Below, piece after piece: positions 20,370 to 31,614 of a stretch of DNA of 37,545 nucleotides (position 1 is its first letter; each line of letters opens with the position of its first letter). The DNA is from Chalara sp. BL73 (Eukaryota > Ascomycota > Leotiomycetes > Helotiales), in assembly GCA_918026815.1 (NCBI GenBank), contig CAKJVC010000141.1, positions 1 through 37,545 on the forward strand. Direction: 5' to 3'. Made by a program: the position numbers and the translations under genes. The notes beneath the pieces are model-generated. The model had not been told where the DNA came from. It made no database searches and worked only from the letters and a program-made list of their open reading frames with translations.

Positions 20370-23222
20370 TATCAGAACCTGCAGCTCCTGAGCAGAGAAG
20401 TGCAGTCGACTCGTGATTGGCGATCAGACTTGGAGAGAAGGCCGTCGAATTGCAGCCGTAGCTCAAAAACAACAATTATACTAACACTAGCATCGGAAGG
20501 CTAAGTGGCTGATTGATTCGCGAGTCTGATAGTATGCGAAGGACGGGGAGCGCTCGGAGGAGCGATAAAGGATTGAGGAGAGGTGCAGCGAGTTGTGATG
20601 GGGAGAGCCGCACAAGGTCGGTGCGCAGAACCCGAGAATGATGACGCTTGTTTGCCGAAGTTGGGGGGGAATTGGTCCCGTATTGTTTTGTACAGTAATG
20701 AATGGTCAGGTGGCGAATCCTGGGAATCCTTCGGTTCAGGGTCTGATGAAAATTACGGTGTCAGCAAAAGGGGAAACCAGAGTAATGATACATATATATT
20801 TATTGTATTGGAGTGCGTAATTTTTCCAGACAAAGAAAAAGAAAAAAGCAGCAGCAGCAGGCTTGCCACAATTTGGCATCCGGGTTTATTTAATTTGGGT
20901 GCAAGCCCTGACCGGACGAGGCCTGGCCCGTCACATTCGCAAGGATGGCTGGCGCTGATTTTTCAACATGGCAGCGCAGGCAAATGATTTGAATTTTCAA
21001 ACGTCTTTGAGCGCGCAACTGGGCATGACTCGAAAAATGCAAACTAAACACGGCAGTGAGCTCGCCCAGATACCGCGACAATCAATTGCATTACACCTTG
21101 CTGGGAAAAAACAAAAAAGATGAGATCCCTTGCTTGCTGCCACCGATCGAAGCCCCCTGTCTCCCCTGTCTCTCCCCTCTTTCCCCTCTTACTACAGATT
21201 CCTAAGAACAAGGCACATACATGTCTTTTCATATTTGAGCTTGTGGTACAGAATACGCCCCCAAAAAGGGCATTATTCGATTCAATGATGCTCTTCATTT
21301 TCTCAGTCTCCAAAATCCAACATCCAAAGTCATGCGCCGCCTCCGTGTCCGTGCCCCCGCATATTCCCGTCCGTTGGTGTCCGCGTTTTGCTTCAGGCTT
21401 GGATGATCCTCGTTTCCCCCAGGTTTAAGAATATCTTGATACAGGACAATTCCTGGCATCTAAACTTTCAGACCGGTAAATATCAGGTACCGGTTTCTAC
21501 TCAGCTCATAGTATTTCAGTCATCAAACAATCTGCATGAATCCGTTACAATCTTTTCCGTAGATGCCGATATTTTCAACACCATATTCCTTGAAAACCAG
21601 GCTAGTGATAAGTCAATGATCAGCTGCAGCCCATGAATGCACAACTGCAACTGCACGCAGCACGGTGCCTCCTGGCTCACATAGTGTTGAAGTTCTAAAC
21701 GCCAATGACACTGGAAGAGAAAACAGGAACCGTAGTCAATGTTTAAATTAGGCTCTCAAGAAAATAGTGAGTTTGGGGTACTAACGGAATCATCTTCAGT
21801 GCAGTGCCGTTTCAGCGTCCCTACCCAACCGACCCAATTTCTTCTTAACTGAATAATGTGTACTATGAGCAGCTCAAAGCTGGTTTTCTCAAGTAGCTAG
21901 GCGGTGATAGATCTTGACAAATAGTCAATAACAATAATCAGTACCTCATCTTCCCGTCTCCTCAAGGCAGCTCAAAATATCTCTTGAACTTAATCTTGCA
22001 TCCCAGACTCTTCGATATTGGAATATCTACTCCTGTTCCATCGTAAGCAGCTCCGTCATATCTGTCGTTGATCACCAGCTGATCAGGCGGCAACTGCCTT
22101 TAAAAGGCAGGAATAACGGTTTGTTCGAAAAAGGGACATTCGGAGTACAAAATTCAACGAATAGAGTTTTAAAAGGCTACTATTTTGGGTGGTATGAGCA
22201 GTTAACGAAATATTAAACTTCGGCGAGAACCATACAACAAATACACAAAAGGAGCAACAGCGAAGCGGAAATGGTATTGTGAGCCAAGCTACTAATTTTT
22301 ACACCCAAATACCTAGCTAAGATTTGTACTGTAGCTTAGCTTGGGCTTCTACTACCTACGCTTTATTGAAGGGTAGTTTGATGAATCAGCAGAACTTGAT
22401 AATGGCGCCTCTCCTACACACACAATGGATGGTTATGGTATAGTGGCGCCGCTTAGCCTTTGGAAGGATATTCGTGACGCTCCGACACCAAATTCAAGAG
22501 TCGAGGAAGGAAAGACATCCAAGTGTCTCCTTCTTTTGCAGTGCATAAAGTATTGGACACATGCATCCCATAATTACCTCTCCGCTTCCTGCACTGCACA
22601 CCGCGACTTCAATATACCCAGTTTTGAACGCGAGTCACCAAGCAGCATTTCACAGAGGTATGAACGACCATCTACGCCTTTCCATAAAACCATTTACCCA
22701 AGACTTAACGCTCGCCAACAAACGATCCCTCTTCCCAGCTGCCCTCGCAGCCACCGTGATGTCTTTTTGGGCCTATCCCACGCCCGTGTGCTACCCAGAG
22801 TACAAGCACACAGTGTACAATCTAGAGGTGACTTATCGTCAGCGGTGTAACGACTTATATGGCCAACATAGCTTATCAGGAAAGAGGTCTGTACTTGAGA
22901 AGAAACTTCCAAACTGTAGGCACAAAACCGCAGAAAGATAATGAAGGAGCCGAGGGTGGTGGGTTAGGAGAGAGTGTATATTCCGCGCCGACGCCATTAA
23001 AGTTCACTAGATTGGGGGACTGAGCTGGTAAGAATATGTTTGGCCTGCTTTGGTATCGTTTCCAAAGAGTCTGGGTCATAAGGGATTAGTTGAAAGTTGC
23101 CTATGTTAAGTGTGGTTGGGGCAAGACTAAGCAACTGATTCCTGCCTGAAGCCCTAATTGGCTAGAATCATCTCTCTCCATGCTCGAACTCCCTCGACCA
23201 TGCTAAGGTGTCACCCAGTCCT
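20370..23222. other. 2.85-kb intergenic region, no supported gene
   Basis: Begins with the SEC2 promoter, which has a run of CAG triplets near 20850. ORFs at 20583-20987, 21120-21428 and 22425-22941 have no motif. The longest plausible one is 22561-22941 (126 codons, plus strand), which has an ordinary composition but no family, no clear signal peptide and no introns. The region marks the change from conserved core to decayed flank. Confidence 0.5.
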
Positions 23223-23628
23223 CTATGCCCGCTTTACTAAGTAACCAGGAACTTCTGACATGACCTGAGAGCCACCTCGCGTCCAGCATTTCTGCACAGT
23301 CTCCCCCGACAGATATCCCTCCGTGCTTGGTAGGTCCCTGGTCTTAGCCACTGCTGACACTTGTTCACTAAGCTTCTCGCGTATCAAAGACATATTTCCG
23401 CCCAGTAACGACTGCGGAGATGAAAGAACCGAATTGGAACAAATAGATCTTCCCAGAGAATCCATTCAGAGCTTCAGGGCATATTTCAGGCATAACTAAC
23501 CCTCCGAATTCGCTCAGCAAGATTGGCCCCTTTTCAGTGACAAGGAATATCATAGTTGAGATACGCCCGTGTACCATGCCATTCTTGCGTATGGCGTGAA
23601 TGGCTGTAGCAAACCTACTAATCCTCAT
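23223..23628 (-). pseudogene. protein-kinase-like C-lobe fragment, frameshifted
   Basis: First frame (23628-23368) reads FATAIHAIRKNGMVHGRIS, then GPILLSEFGGLV and YLFQFGSFISAVVTGRKY. These positions correspond to a kinase catalytic loop (H-G-D-I/L becomes H-G-R-I), a DFG-like EFG, and the C-lobe. The reading then moves to the next frame near 23385-23400, where REKLSEQVSA leads to VQKCWTRGG, the usual late C-lobe LxxxCW motif. The catalytic aspartate appears replaced by arginine and the N-lobe is absent. A decayed fragment is the best reading. Kinase identity is by motif recognition only. Confidence 0.6.
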
Positions 23629-24421
23629 GATGAGTTAGTAGATATTTACCCCGATAAATTGCTTTGGGCTTAGCAAGTTAAGTTACAAACCTTAAAACAT
23701 AAAGCTTTAGCCAGGTTGCTAAAGTTATATAGAGCTTTAATATATAAAAAACTTAGTATCCTCGGCTCGTTTAAACTGCTTATTCGAACTATGTAAAAAT
23801 TACATAGATTCTTGGCGACTTATCAAAGCTATAATAAGTTGTGTCCTAAATATATCAGTAACTTAGCGGTACTGTTCAGGCTCTACCAAGTCGAGTTTAA
23901 AACTCAAAAACCTACTCAACCCCGTCCCAGTCCGCAGTTTATGAATGGTGTAAGCCCCTTTCTGAATCCTTCCCAGCTTCTGCCCCACAGTCGACTTCAT
24001 GCTTTTGAAGGCAATTCTGGAGAGTTCCATTCATCAAGAAAGGCGTCCCGTTTAAATCCCTATAGCTCTGACGAGAACTCGCTGTTAGCCATCCTGGATG
24101 TGGTATTGCATCAAGTCGTGGCGTGCTGCGACCAGACTTTGATCATAAAAACTACCAAATTTTGAATTGGGTTAAAAGTAATTTTTTGGGCAGGCAAGTA
24201 TGAGGGATGTACGGCCTCAGGTAGCAACTCGGAAACTCGACTGTGACCAAGGCAACATAGTGTATCTGCGAAATAGAAAGTAGTCAGCAACTATAACATT
24301 TTAAAACTCGAAATCAAACTACAATTCGATTCTAGAGCTCAAATAAAATCCTATGTCATACATAAAAAAGTCATTATTAAGGCTATAAAACGCGGGTTAC
24401 TTAGTGGCGGGATGCTTAGTA
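23629..24421. other. AT-rich non-coding stretch
   Basis: Lies between two kinase relics. The part 23640-23880 is rich in TTAA, TATA and TAAA, and a plus-strand ORF at 23812-24165 (117 codons) runs into it. The AT bias and repeated TA steps would suit an RIP-mutated repeat, but no transposon motif could be identified. Confidence 0.45.
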
Positions 24422-25645
24422 TTATATTAGTTTGTCTTCAACGTCTTTAATGCATGTTAAGACTTCTTCTAAGCTCGGACGACCTGCCATAAGCTTGAGC
24501 ATGTCCTGACCCCTAACAGAGGGTTTATTTCCCTCTTTCTGCCTCACTCTAGCAACTAGAAATTGCTCTGCGTCTCTTATCTCTTCTTCCCACCATCTTT
24601 TGGCTGCTCGTTGAGTGTCTTCTGCCGTGCCATGAGGTTCTCCATTTATTCCTGTCATCCCACGTGGCCAGAGAAGATTGTCCCTGCAAACAATACCCGG
24701 GTGCCGACCCCTTCAAAAATATACCACATAAGATATCCGAGCATGTAAACTTGCGCATACTCTCGCTCCTCTGGTGAAAGTGCATGCCAGGGGCCACTGT
24801 ATCCATGCTTTTCACTCCAGCATTGCCCCTTCCGGGAGTTTACGTCCCAATTTGGAATATAATCTTGCAAGAGACGCACATAGTTTTCTCGAAGGAATGT
24901 TGGTAGTGCTGGCAGTCTGGCAAGTATATCTAAGTATTCAATGTAACATATCTCAGGTGGTGCCCAAGGGGGTCGGCCATTTCGCTGGTCAAAATCGATA
25001 AGCATTGCGTGAAGTCCATCTTTTCTAGCTAACATCATAACATTCACGTGCTTGAATCCCGTATAAAAGCTGGAGCACTTCTCCTGGATATGTATGACTG
25101 CTGACGCGATCTCTCGCGCCCAGCGGCATTGAATCTTCAAATCCAGTGGCTTCAATAGCTGACTATCCCACAAAGCATCTCGGAGAGTCCCATGCTCATA
25201 GTTCTGAAGAATAAAACCGCAAATTCCTGCCCTCCCACCAAAACGAGCTCTTTTCGTCACGATATAGAGTGGGTGACGATTGATATTTGGATGTGGATGC
25301 AACGAAAGAAGCGTCCTCAGTTCATGCTATAGATATTGTAAGTCGTCTAGGAGTGGTTTGAAGGCAAAAGTTTTTGATCCATGAAGCCTCTCCATGCTAA
25401 CGATGCTGATTGCTTCGTGCGGTTGGAAAAGAAGTTGAGGCTCTTCAATATCAATCACTGGTGGCAATAGGTCAGGGTTGATTTTTGTCTCGCTAAGGAA
25501 CTTTTTCACTGTGATCCACTGCTGCTCGGTGTCATACCGTGGAATGATTTGGACTGTTGTCTGGCGGAGATCGGCGTGGATGACATCGATTACAATATAT
25601 GAACCAAAGGGCAAATCCTTGTACTGTATCATGAATTTTGTTCGA
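24422..25645 (-). pseudogene. protein-kinase-like gene, interrupted
   Basis: A fungal kinase-fold protein of the divergent type with an FYTDLK-like catalytic loop. The frame begins near 25645, where FMIQYKDLPFGSY overlaps the antisense of a dioxygenase fragment. It runs to an in-frame TAG at 25327-25329 just after ERLHGSKTFAFKPL. It then continues in the same frame as HELRTLLSLHPHPN, FILQNYEHGTLRDALW, SFYTGFKHVNVMM, AMLIDFDQRNGRPPWAPPE and HALSPEEREYAQVYMLG. Near 24658 the frame shifts into RWWEEEIRDAEQFL and RPSLEEVLTCIKDVE, the expected C-terminal end. The catalytic Asp of the TDLK-like loop reads Gly. The TAG follows CTATAG and could be an intron end, but the sequence it would remove is kinase-like, so a nonsense mutation is preferred. 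Confidence 0.75.
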
Positions 25646-26023
25646 TACCTGTTACTGGGATTCCAGAATGTTCCCAGATCTGAACACTTGCCCGTGTGCA
25701 CTCCACTCCAAGTTGAGGCACTTGATTTCGTCGATGCTCTGGCTATTAAGCACCAATTCATACTTGACTTGCAACCCGGAGATATGACTTTCGTAAATAA
25801 CTGGGCAATTCTCCACTCCCGTGAAGCCTTTGAGGATGATGAGAAGCATGTCCGTTACCTTGTTCGTTTGTGGCTACGCAACGAAAAACTGGCTTGGAGA
25901 TTACCCTCTATCCTTGAGCATGGAAATCGAGCTGTTTATTACGACACCAAGATGGAAGATATCTGGAACATTGTTCCAGAGCCAAGGCTGCACTTTGAAT
26001 TGTTTCAGACCTTAGGCCCATAA
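25646..26023 (+). pseudogene. TauD/TfdA-type dioxygenase, C-terminal fragment
   Basis: C-terminal part of an Fe(II)/2-oxoglutarate-dependent dioxygenase. The frame reads LLLGFQNVPRSEHLP, EALDFVDALAIKHQF, LDLQPGDMTFVNNWAILHSR, AFEDDEKHVRYLVRLWLRNE and ends QTLGP before TAA. The distal His (ILHSR) and the Arg of the RYLVRLWLR strand, which bind iron and 2-oxoglutarate in the family, are present. The proximal HxD iron-binding motif and the N-terminal two thirds are missing. Immediately upstream the DNA changes to the antisense kinase relic, so this is a rearrangement breakpoint and not an intron. It cannot be an active enzyme. Confidence 0.85.
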
Positions 26024-26486
26024 GCGTCTCTCATTGGAGCTATACTGGAGGTCACTATTTATTATTATGCTCACTAGGCAGAGCTGTCATTCTTTTTTAT
26101 TTTACAATTGCTTTATTCTGGTTGGTTCCTATAATGAGGCTCTCACCATCGCACTCCGTAGCACTTTATATATCTTTATACCTCAGAACAAACTGTGCAA
26201 AATGTGAAACCACAAAACTGCAAAGGTTTAATTACTCTACAATTAACAATACCTGAATTTCCAGGGGCTGTGCTAGTTTGCCGTATATGTGACTAAAGCG
26301 AACCTTTGTTTTTGGTTATTTAGTGGACCGCTAGCTATTTTGTCTATAAGTAGTTGCACTTATCTGTGACCAGACCTCTCTCAAGGGGTAGGCAATAGCT
26401 CCGATCGGGGCTGTACTCACCTGTAGCACTTATTCTTGGATTTCCAGCAGCACAGAACTCCGACCTTGACAACCATAAATTATTAA
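26024..26486. other. no supported gene
   Basis: AT-rich stretch between the dioxygenase fragment and the 3' end of the regulator pseudogene. Nothing recognisable on either strand. Confidence 0.6.
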
Positions 26487-29400
26487 TCACCCATTCATTG
26501 TATTGGATGATGGTTTCCACTCCAAGTCGAACAGCTGAGACACAAAATAGTAATCTTGTTCAAATTGAGCATTATTTCTGACTTTTGTTATTGATGCTTC
26601 TATGTTCCAATATACATTCATTAGCAGGAAAGACAATGAGTTTTGTGACCTAGAGTTTACATACCTCTTGCTTTCAACTGTTGTGAAGTCCCCTGTAAGA
26701 ATTTGACATGGTCTTTGCCAAGGTGGCATGCTGAGATGTCACTTTCCGAAGTCCAGCCTTTCACAAAGGGGAGGCTACCGGGGGTACAATAATGAAAGTA
26801 AGCAAGCATGATATTTGCACTACCATGCAAGGCTTCGAGCACAGCCATAGCGGCATACCGAGTCTATAACTATTAGCGAGTTAAAAAAGGCTAAGGAATT
26901 GAAGGGGCAGACATGAAGTCGGAGATTTCTAGCCTTTTTTTTCGTAGTATCTAGTGATCAGCGCGTAGTTGTGGAGGAGAAGAAATATTGTTAGGTAGAT
27001 TGTGAACCACGATTGCGTCCGTCTTTGCTTACTGTCAAAAATCCAAGAAAGATCCCGGCGAATTTCCTTATGTAGTGGGTCAATGAGAGCAGCACTCATT
27101 ATCAAACTGAGCTGAGCACTGATAATGGGAGGAACTGGATACTGTCCGAAATCATGTCGCTGAGGATCAATAAGCTGTTGTTCCATATCGAGATTGTCTT
27201 CCCCACAAATCCTTGATGGCTTAGAATCATAGCGTGCTGCAACCCATAGTAGAGAACATTCGATAAAAGTGTTCTCTCTCTGCTCGTCTATTGCACAAGT
27301 TAGTACGGTACTCGGTTGATACTTCGACTAGACAAATAACCAACCAACCTTAGCTGTTCGTGAGTGTTTGTAGGCCATGTCATACGTACTTCGCAAGAAA
27401 TGGTCGTTTTCTCCAATATAATGTTTGATAAATAAAGGGATGTCACCTGTCAAAACGGCTCGCATTTGAGACGCAGTCTCATGTATATTTTCGATAGCGT
27501 AAGGTGCACAGTCGTGAAACTGTCTTATACCGGTGCTCCTTGAAAGCCAAGTCCGTTGTAACGAGTCGCCTTCTTCGTGGATAATCTTTCGGACACGAAG
27601 GATGCCTCTAGCAGAGCCAACGTCTTGTGTCAGGATAATGGTGCGCGTGTCAGAACTTGCCTAGTTTTCAATTTCTTGCAATTGCATTGACTGCCACCTC
27701 TTGCTCCAATATTGTTCTGGACATTGCTTCTGAACGACGAACTTGGAGTCGCCCATTTTATATCGAAGGCACGGTATTTTGGTAATAACGGGCCCAGTAA
27801 TACGTCTACAGGTTAAGCACATCGCACCGGGATCCTCATCATTGGGAATACACTTCAAATATTAGCTATATCTAAAAATATGGATAGTACGTACTCGGAG
27901 TCGTTGGGTGTGATAGCGAAGGCAGGCTTCTGAGTCTCGCGTTCTACTAGTTGCTTGCCTTTCTTGTTGTGAGTATGGACCGCGTCGCTTGGGAGATCTT
28001 CCAATTATCTTTTCCACTTTTTGAGGTTGGATGGCCGATCAAGAAAGAAGTCTGCTGACCACCTTAGGTTGCTGAACGCCTCGGTCTTCTAGAAGATCTT
28101 CGGGGTTATCTGACTCCTCTCTAATTAGGAGAGTGGGGGGTAACTCTGTAAATTGTTCTGGTGAGTTTGAAGTCGAAGTTACTGTTGGAACGCATGTAAC
28201 TAGTCACGTGAAGAGTTGTGGGTCCCTTTCGGGACCTACAACCTCTTCGCGACACGTAGCTTAGAACACAACGAATGGACACACATCTTACACCTGACGC
28301 CAACGAGCATACTAAGTGAAATCACTAGTCTGCCCGGCGACCCGTGAGATGCAGTCGACCGACAGTTACTTTAGGTCTATCCCTGAAAGCACTTTGCTCT
28401 ATCCTATTGTGATCACTAATTTTGAGTTGTTACTACAAAGTATGGGCGTTCTATAGCGTCCATTCATGAGCTGAAGAAATGTAGCCTTCTCAGCCGTACT
28501 GGACATGTCCGTACTAACATAGGAAGTTAAAGGAGGCAGATTGGGGTGCAGCGAAGGGCTCCAGCTAAAAGCTGACGAGTTCTCAGGAAGTACTTGAGCG
28601 GGATGGGGACACTGATTGGTGCCCTTGCACCATTATTATAGCCATATCCTATTGGATGCAACTCCGAAGTAGAATCACGCATACCTGTTGTCATATTAGG
28701 CTCCTCTTGTGAGCGCATCCAGAGTGATGAGGGGCCAATGTCTTGAAAACTAGTACTCCAGTCACCAGCATTTGTATTCAAGATAGACTGGTCCCAACTT
28801 ATATCTCTCGTGTAATTCCAGTGAAGGTCGGTGGAAGGACCAGATAGCGATTCTAGCAAATTTTGGTCTTGAGGTATGTGATGGCGATGCGAATAATCAA
28901 CTGCCTGGCCTGGGGTTTGCTCTGAATTTGACCAGCTATTTGGCATATAATTCTGACGAGAGAGCTCTCTTGGATCAACGGCGAGATCTTGAAGATCAAT
29001 CCAATTTGATTTGTATAGTTCTCCGACTGTTACTTCCCGGGCTGATAGGGAGAAGTTGTAGTTATTTCATTGGGGAGATCGACCTGAGGGCTTTGGCTCT
29101 TTTGTGGGGTAATATTGACTGCAGAGGACGATCGATCGGATGAATTTGATTGTACCATCTCAAAGCTGTTTGCCTTTGAAACATCTGCTTTCATTAGTTA
29201 GATGATTGCATAGAAAAGTTATAGAATCATTACCCCGAGCACCATTCTCGAATGGGTTAATCTGCAGACCCATATATAGAGTATCCCCATATCCATATCG
29301 GCACCCAGGCCCAAGCTGGTCACCGGCTCTTAAAGCGTTTATATGGGGTCCTTGTAACACAGCGCTGGATGTCGATTGAGGATCTTGAACCAACTCTTCG

Positions 29401-29705
29401 TAACTCTGCACAGCTATTGAGCCAAGCCCAAATTTTGAATAATGAGGAGTTTTTAAGTCAGAGGCGCCAGATGAATTCCTAGTGAAAGAGTCGTTGTTCC
29501 GAGATGAACTTTCGCGCACAGCTGGTGTGCGTACATTTAACGCTGTTCCAGTTGAAGTAGGAATTAGAGACTCTGGTGTTTGGAGGGCGATTAGCCGTTC
29601 CACAGGCACATGTATTATGTCGGCCGCAATCTGGAGAATACGTTGATCTGCGGGAGAGAACTCATCGAACTTTAGGCCATCTTCTTGGGTACTAGGTTTT
29701 GCCAT
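26487..29705 (-). pseudogene. Zn2Cys6-type fungal transcription factor, decayed
   Basis: Nearly complete relic of a large filamentous-fungal regulator family. N-terminal part (29705-29229) begins FDEFSPADQRIL. The conserved basic leader KRRGPYSQQERQ comes just before the zinc cluster, ACLRYHTQRLR, then after a 42-nt intron (27853-27894) CIPNDEDPGAMCLTCRR and IPCLRYKMGDSKFV. The middle part includes LTQDVGSARG and GDSLQRTW. The C-terminal conserved block includes QSWFTIYLTIFLLLHNYAL, LEALHGSANIMLAYFHYC and the end motif DYYFVSQLFDLEWKP. Lesions: zinc ligand 2 is Tyr (27913-27915), TAG replaces the expected Trp in EIENW (27661-27663), a frame change in an A8 run (26935-26942), a frame change near 29020-29045, and about 470 bp of unrelated sequence (28060-28527) before the zinc region. 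Confidence 0.83.
28203..28247. repeat. strong hairpin inside the regulator relic
   Basis: AAGAGTTGTGGGTCCC (28211-28226), loop TTTC, then GGGACCTACAACCTCTT (28231-28247). About 15 pairs with one bulge and one mismatch. The palindrome TCACGTGA sits just before it (28203-28210). It lies in sequence that interrupts the homology to the regulator family, so it could belong to a small inserted element. Confidence 0.6.
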
Positions 29706-30748
29706 GTTGGTTTGCAGCGATTGGAAGTGTACAGAAAATTGCTAAGTGGCTTCCTCCATACCTGTGTTGTAATGTGTAGTCGGAATGCTGTGACTTGTAA
29801 GTACAATCAATATATGGGATCAAAGACCACGATCACGATCATGTTCGTTTCGAGAGCTGACCTTACTTGTGCATAAATGGTTGCATATTTTGGAGACTCG
29901 AAATTAGCTATTTTGGATAGCTGAGAAGGATCAATGAGCCACTCTGGCGAGACTCTTGCGTGTCACCAACAAGCCTAGCTTACATTAGGCCGACATTTCC
30001 TCACCGGACACGTGACAGGTGCCAGGTTGTCAGGTGTCAGAATATAAGTCACTCTTGGTAATATTGGGTGTGGCGCTGCACTTTTTGACATCGGGAATCA
30101 GCTTACATAAGTAGAGCAAGACCATCTCTTACCCATATAGTACGGCCCATAGCCGTACAGAATACGCATCCATAACACTCCTAACAGGTCGGTATTCTAT
30201 TGTCGTGGTACTCCCACAGATCCTCTGATTGATTCTCTAGTTGAGAGATCCTATTTCTAACACAGGCGACATATAATAAGACATCAAGTGCAAGGCAAAG
30301 AGCCTCCCGGTCATGTTTTCGGCCAGAATCCCAACATAAGTTGACAAGTATTGAAGAGTCAAAAGGCTACACCGGCTTGGTCGGGCTTCAAGATGTTTAT
30401 GTTTAGGACCGGCGAGGAAAGGAGGTGTAAAATCACTGGAGGGTTAGTTTCCTTATTCTGTTTGTTCAACTGCTACACCAGGTCGTTATGAATTATCGGC
30501 TCGAGAGCTTTCTCACGGGCTGGGCTGGTGAGCCTTGCTACCTACTAGGGTATAAGCCATGGAGATCGTATGTCAGTATAAAGAGAATGGTGTTACGCAT
30601 AAAATAGCGAGCAATTAAGCAAGACCCTTCAAGTCTGCTTCAACAAAACCGGTCCTAGTATCCGTGCAACAAACTACGTATATACATATTGGCGCAACTT
30701 CACAAGTCATCCAAACGCAAGATATCCTCCGGCGGTGCGGAGCATAAA
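29706..30748. other. intergenic region
   Basis: About 1 kb upstream of both the regulator relic (minus) and the 118-aa ORF (plus). Near 30008-30040 it holds short similar units around CACGTGACAGGTG and TCAGGTGTCAG. No coding signal was seen. Confidence 0.5.
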
Positions 30749-31181
30749 ATGGCCAGCCCACCGGCAGACAATATCAAGCATACAGGCGAATATGTCGCCA
30801 CAGATCAGCAGACAAAACAATCGTCCACAGATTTCATCAAGACCAATGGTAAGTAGGCCATGACATAGCCCCCCGCAGTTATGTATTTCTGTGGCTTGGG
30901 GATAACAAAGAAGCAATAATATAGGTAACTACAATTATAGCAATGATGACCCAAGAACCAAGAGTCACATTGACAAGCGCTCAGAGGACGCATGGTCAAC
31001 GGCGATTCATGTAGACCAGAGTTATCAGGACACTTACACGACACGAAATGAAAACTCCGATACTTATACAAACTTTGAGCAAAACGGAGGATACCTTTTT
31101 CATCAAGAACAAGAACAAGACCTTTTGTATTGTGGGGCACAGTTTGAGCGTTATAGTTACAACGCTGTATGGGACGATTGA
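30749..31181 (+). CDS. hypothetical spliced protein (118 aa)
   Basis: Two exons, 30749-30848 and 30925-31181, joined across a 76-nt intron (donor GTAAGT, branch GATAAC, acceptor ATATAG). The join is in frame and gives 118 aa ending YSYNAVWDD before TGA. Exon 2 lacks a start codon, so simple ORF finding misses it, but it is open for 85 codons with an ordinary, hydrophilic composition rich in Asp, Glu, Gln, Asn and Tyr (HQEQEQDLLYCGAQFERYS). A second acceptor 16 nt downstream is possible. No signal peptide, membrane segment or known domain was recognised. The open frame continues upstream of the ATG to about 30659, so an extra 5' exon cannot be excluded. Neighbours are decayed, so this too might be a relic that happens to stay open. 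Confidence 0.5.
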
Positions 31182-31614
31182 CAGGTAAAGAGATGGATTA
31201 GCATGATTCGTACTGGTTCCATTCTTCATTCCTAGTTGTGGCTGGGCAACGCAAAGTGGGGCCACCGTATTGTAGCATGCCAAGGCGCTAGTAGGCCTTG
31301 TCGCGTGTCCGATGAAGCTGGCTATGTTGTTTCTTCTCTCCATAGTCTGGCCTGAGCTATCTTATACAGAGAGTACAGCCCGTATCCCTGGAATTGTGAC
31401 TACTTATACTTATTACCTTACGTCGATGCGAGTCTTCTCGGCTGCCACATTGCCTCTTTTAACACATCTGAGAGCTAGCATATTGGCAAGTGTTTGTACA
31501 CACCCTCCCTTTTCCCTTCACCACCTGGTGAACTCTACTCACTCTTTGAAATATTCCCCCCGCCTTATTATTGGCTCTAATTACTCTCAAAATCCCAAGC
31601 TACCCCTTGTCGAC
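31182..31614. other. leader region of the Nudix gene
   Basis: The Nudix reading frame is open upstream as far as an ATG at 31312, whose first residues (MKLAMLFLLSIVWPEL) look like a signal peptide. Nudix family members normally start at the later MNKS-like position, so this stretch is taken as promoter and 5' leader. If it were translated, the enzyme would gain 101 residues and a secretion signal. Confidence 0.4.

Noticed and set aside
22425..22941. Two overlapping plus-strand ORFs of 126 and 141 codons
   Set aside because: No motif, signal peptide, intron or promoter to support either, and the two frames overlap.
25302..25345. Intron ending at CTATAG in the kinase relic instead of a nonsense codon
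   Set aside because: The nearest upstream donor would remove the conserved ERLHGSKTFAFK segment, so a nonsense mutation is more likely, although not proved.
31312..31614. N-terminal extension of the Nudix protein with a signal-peptide-like start
   Set aside because: Family members start at the later MNKS position; the extension has no family similarity and looks like a chance open leader.
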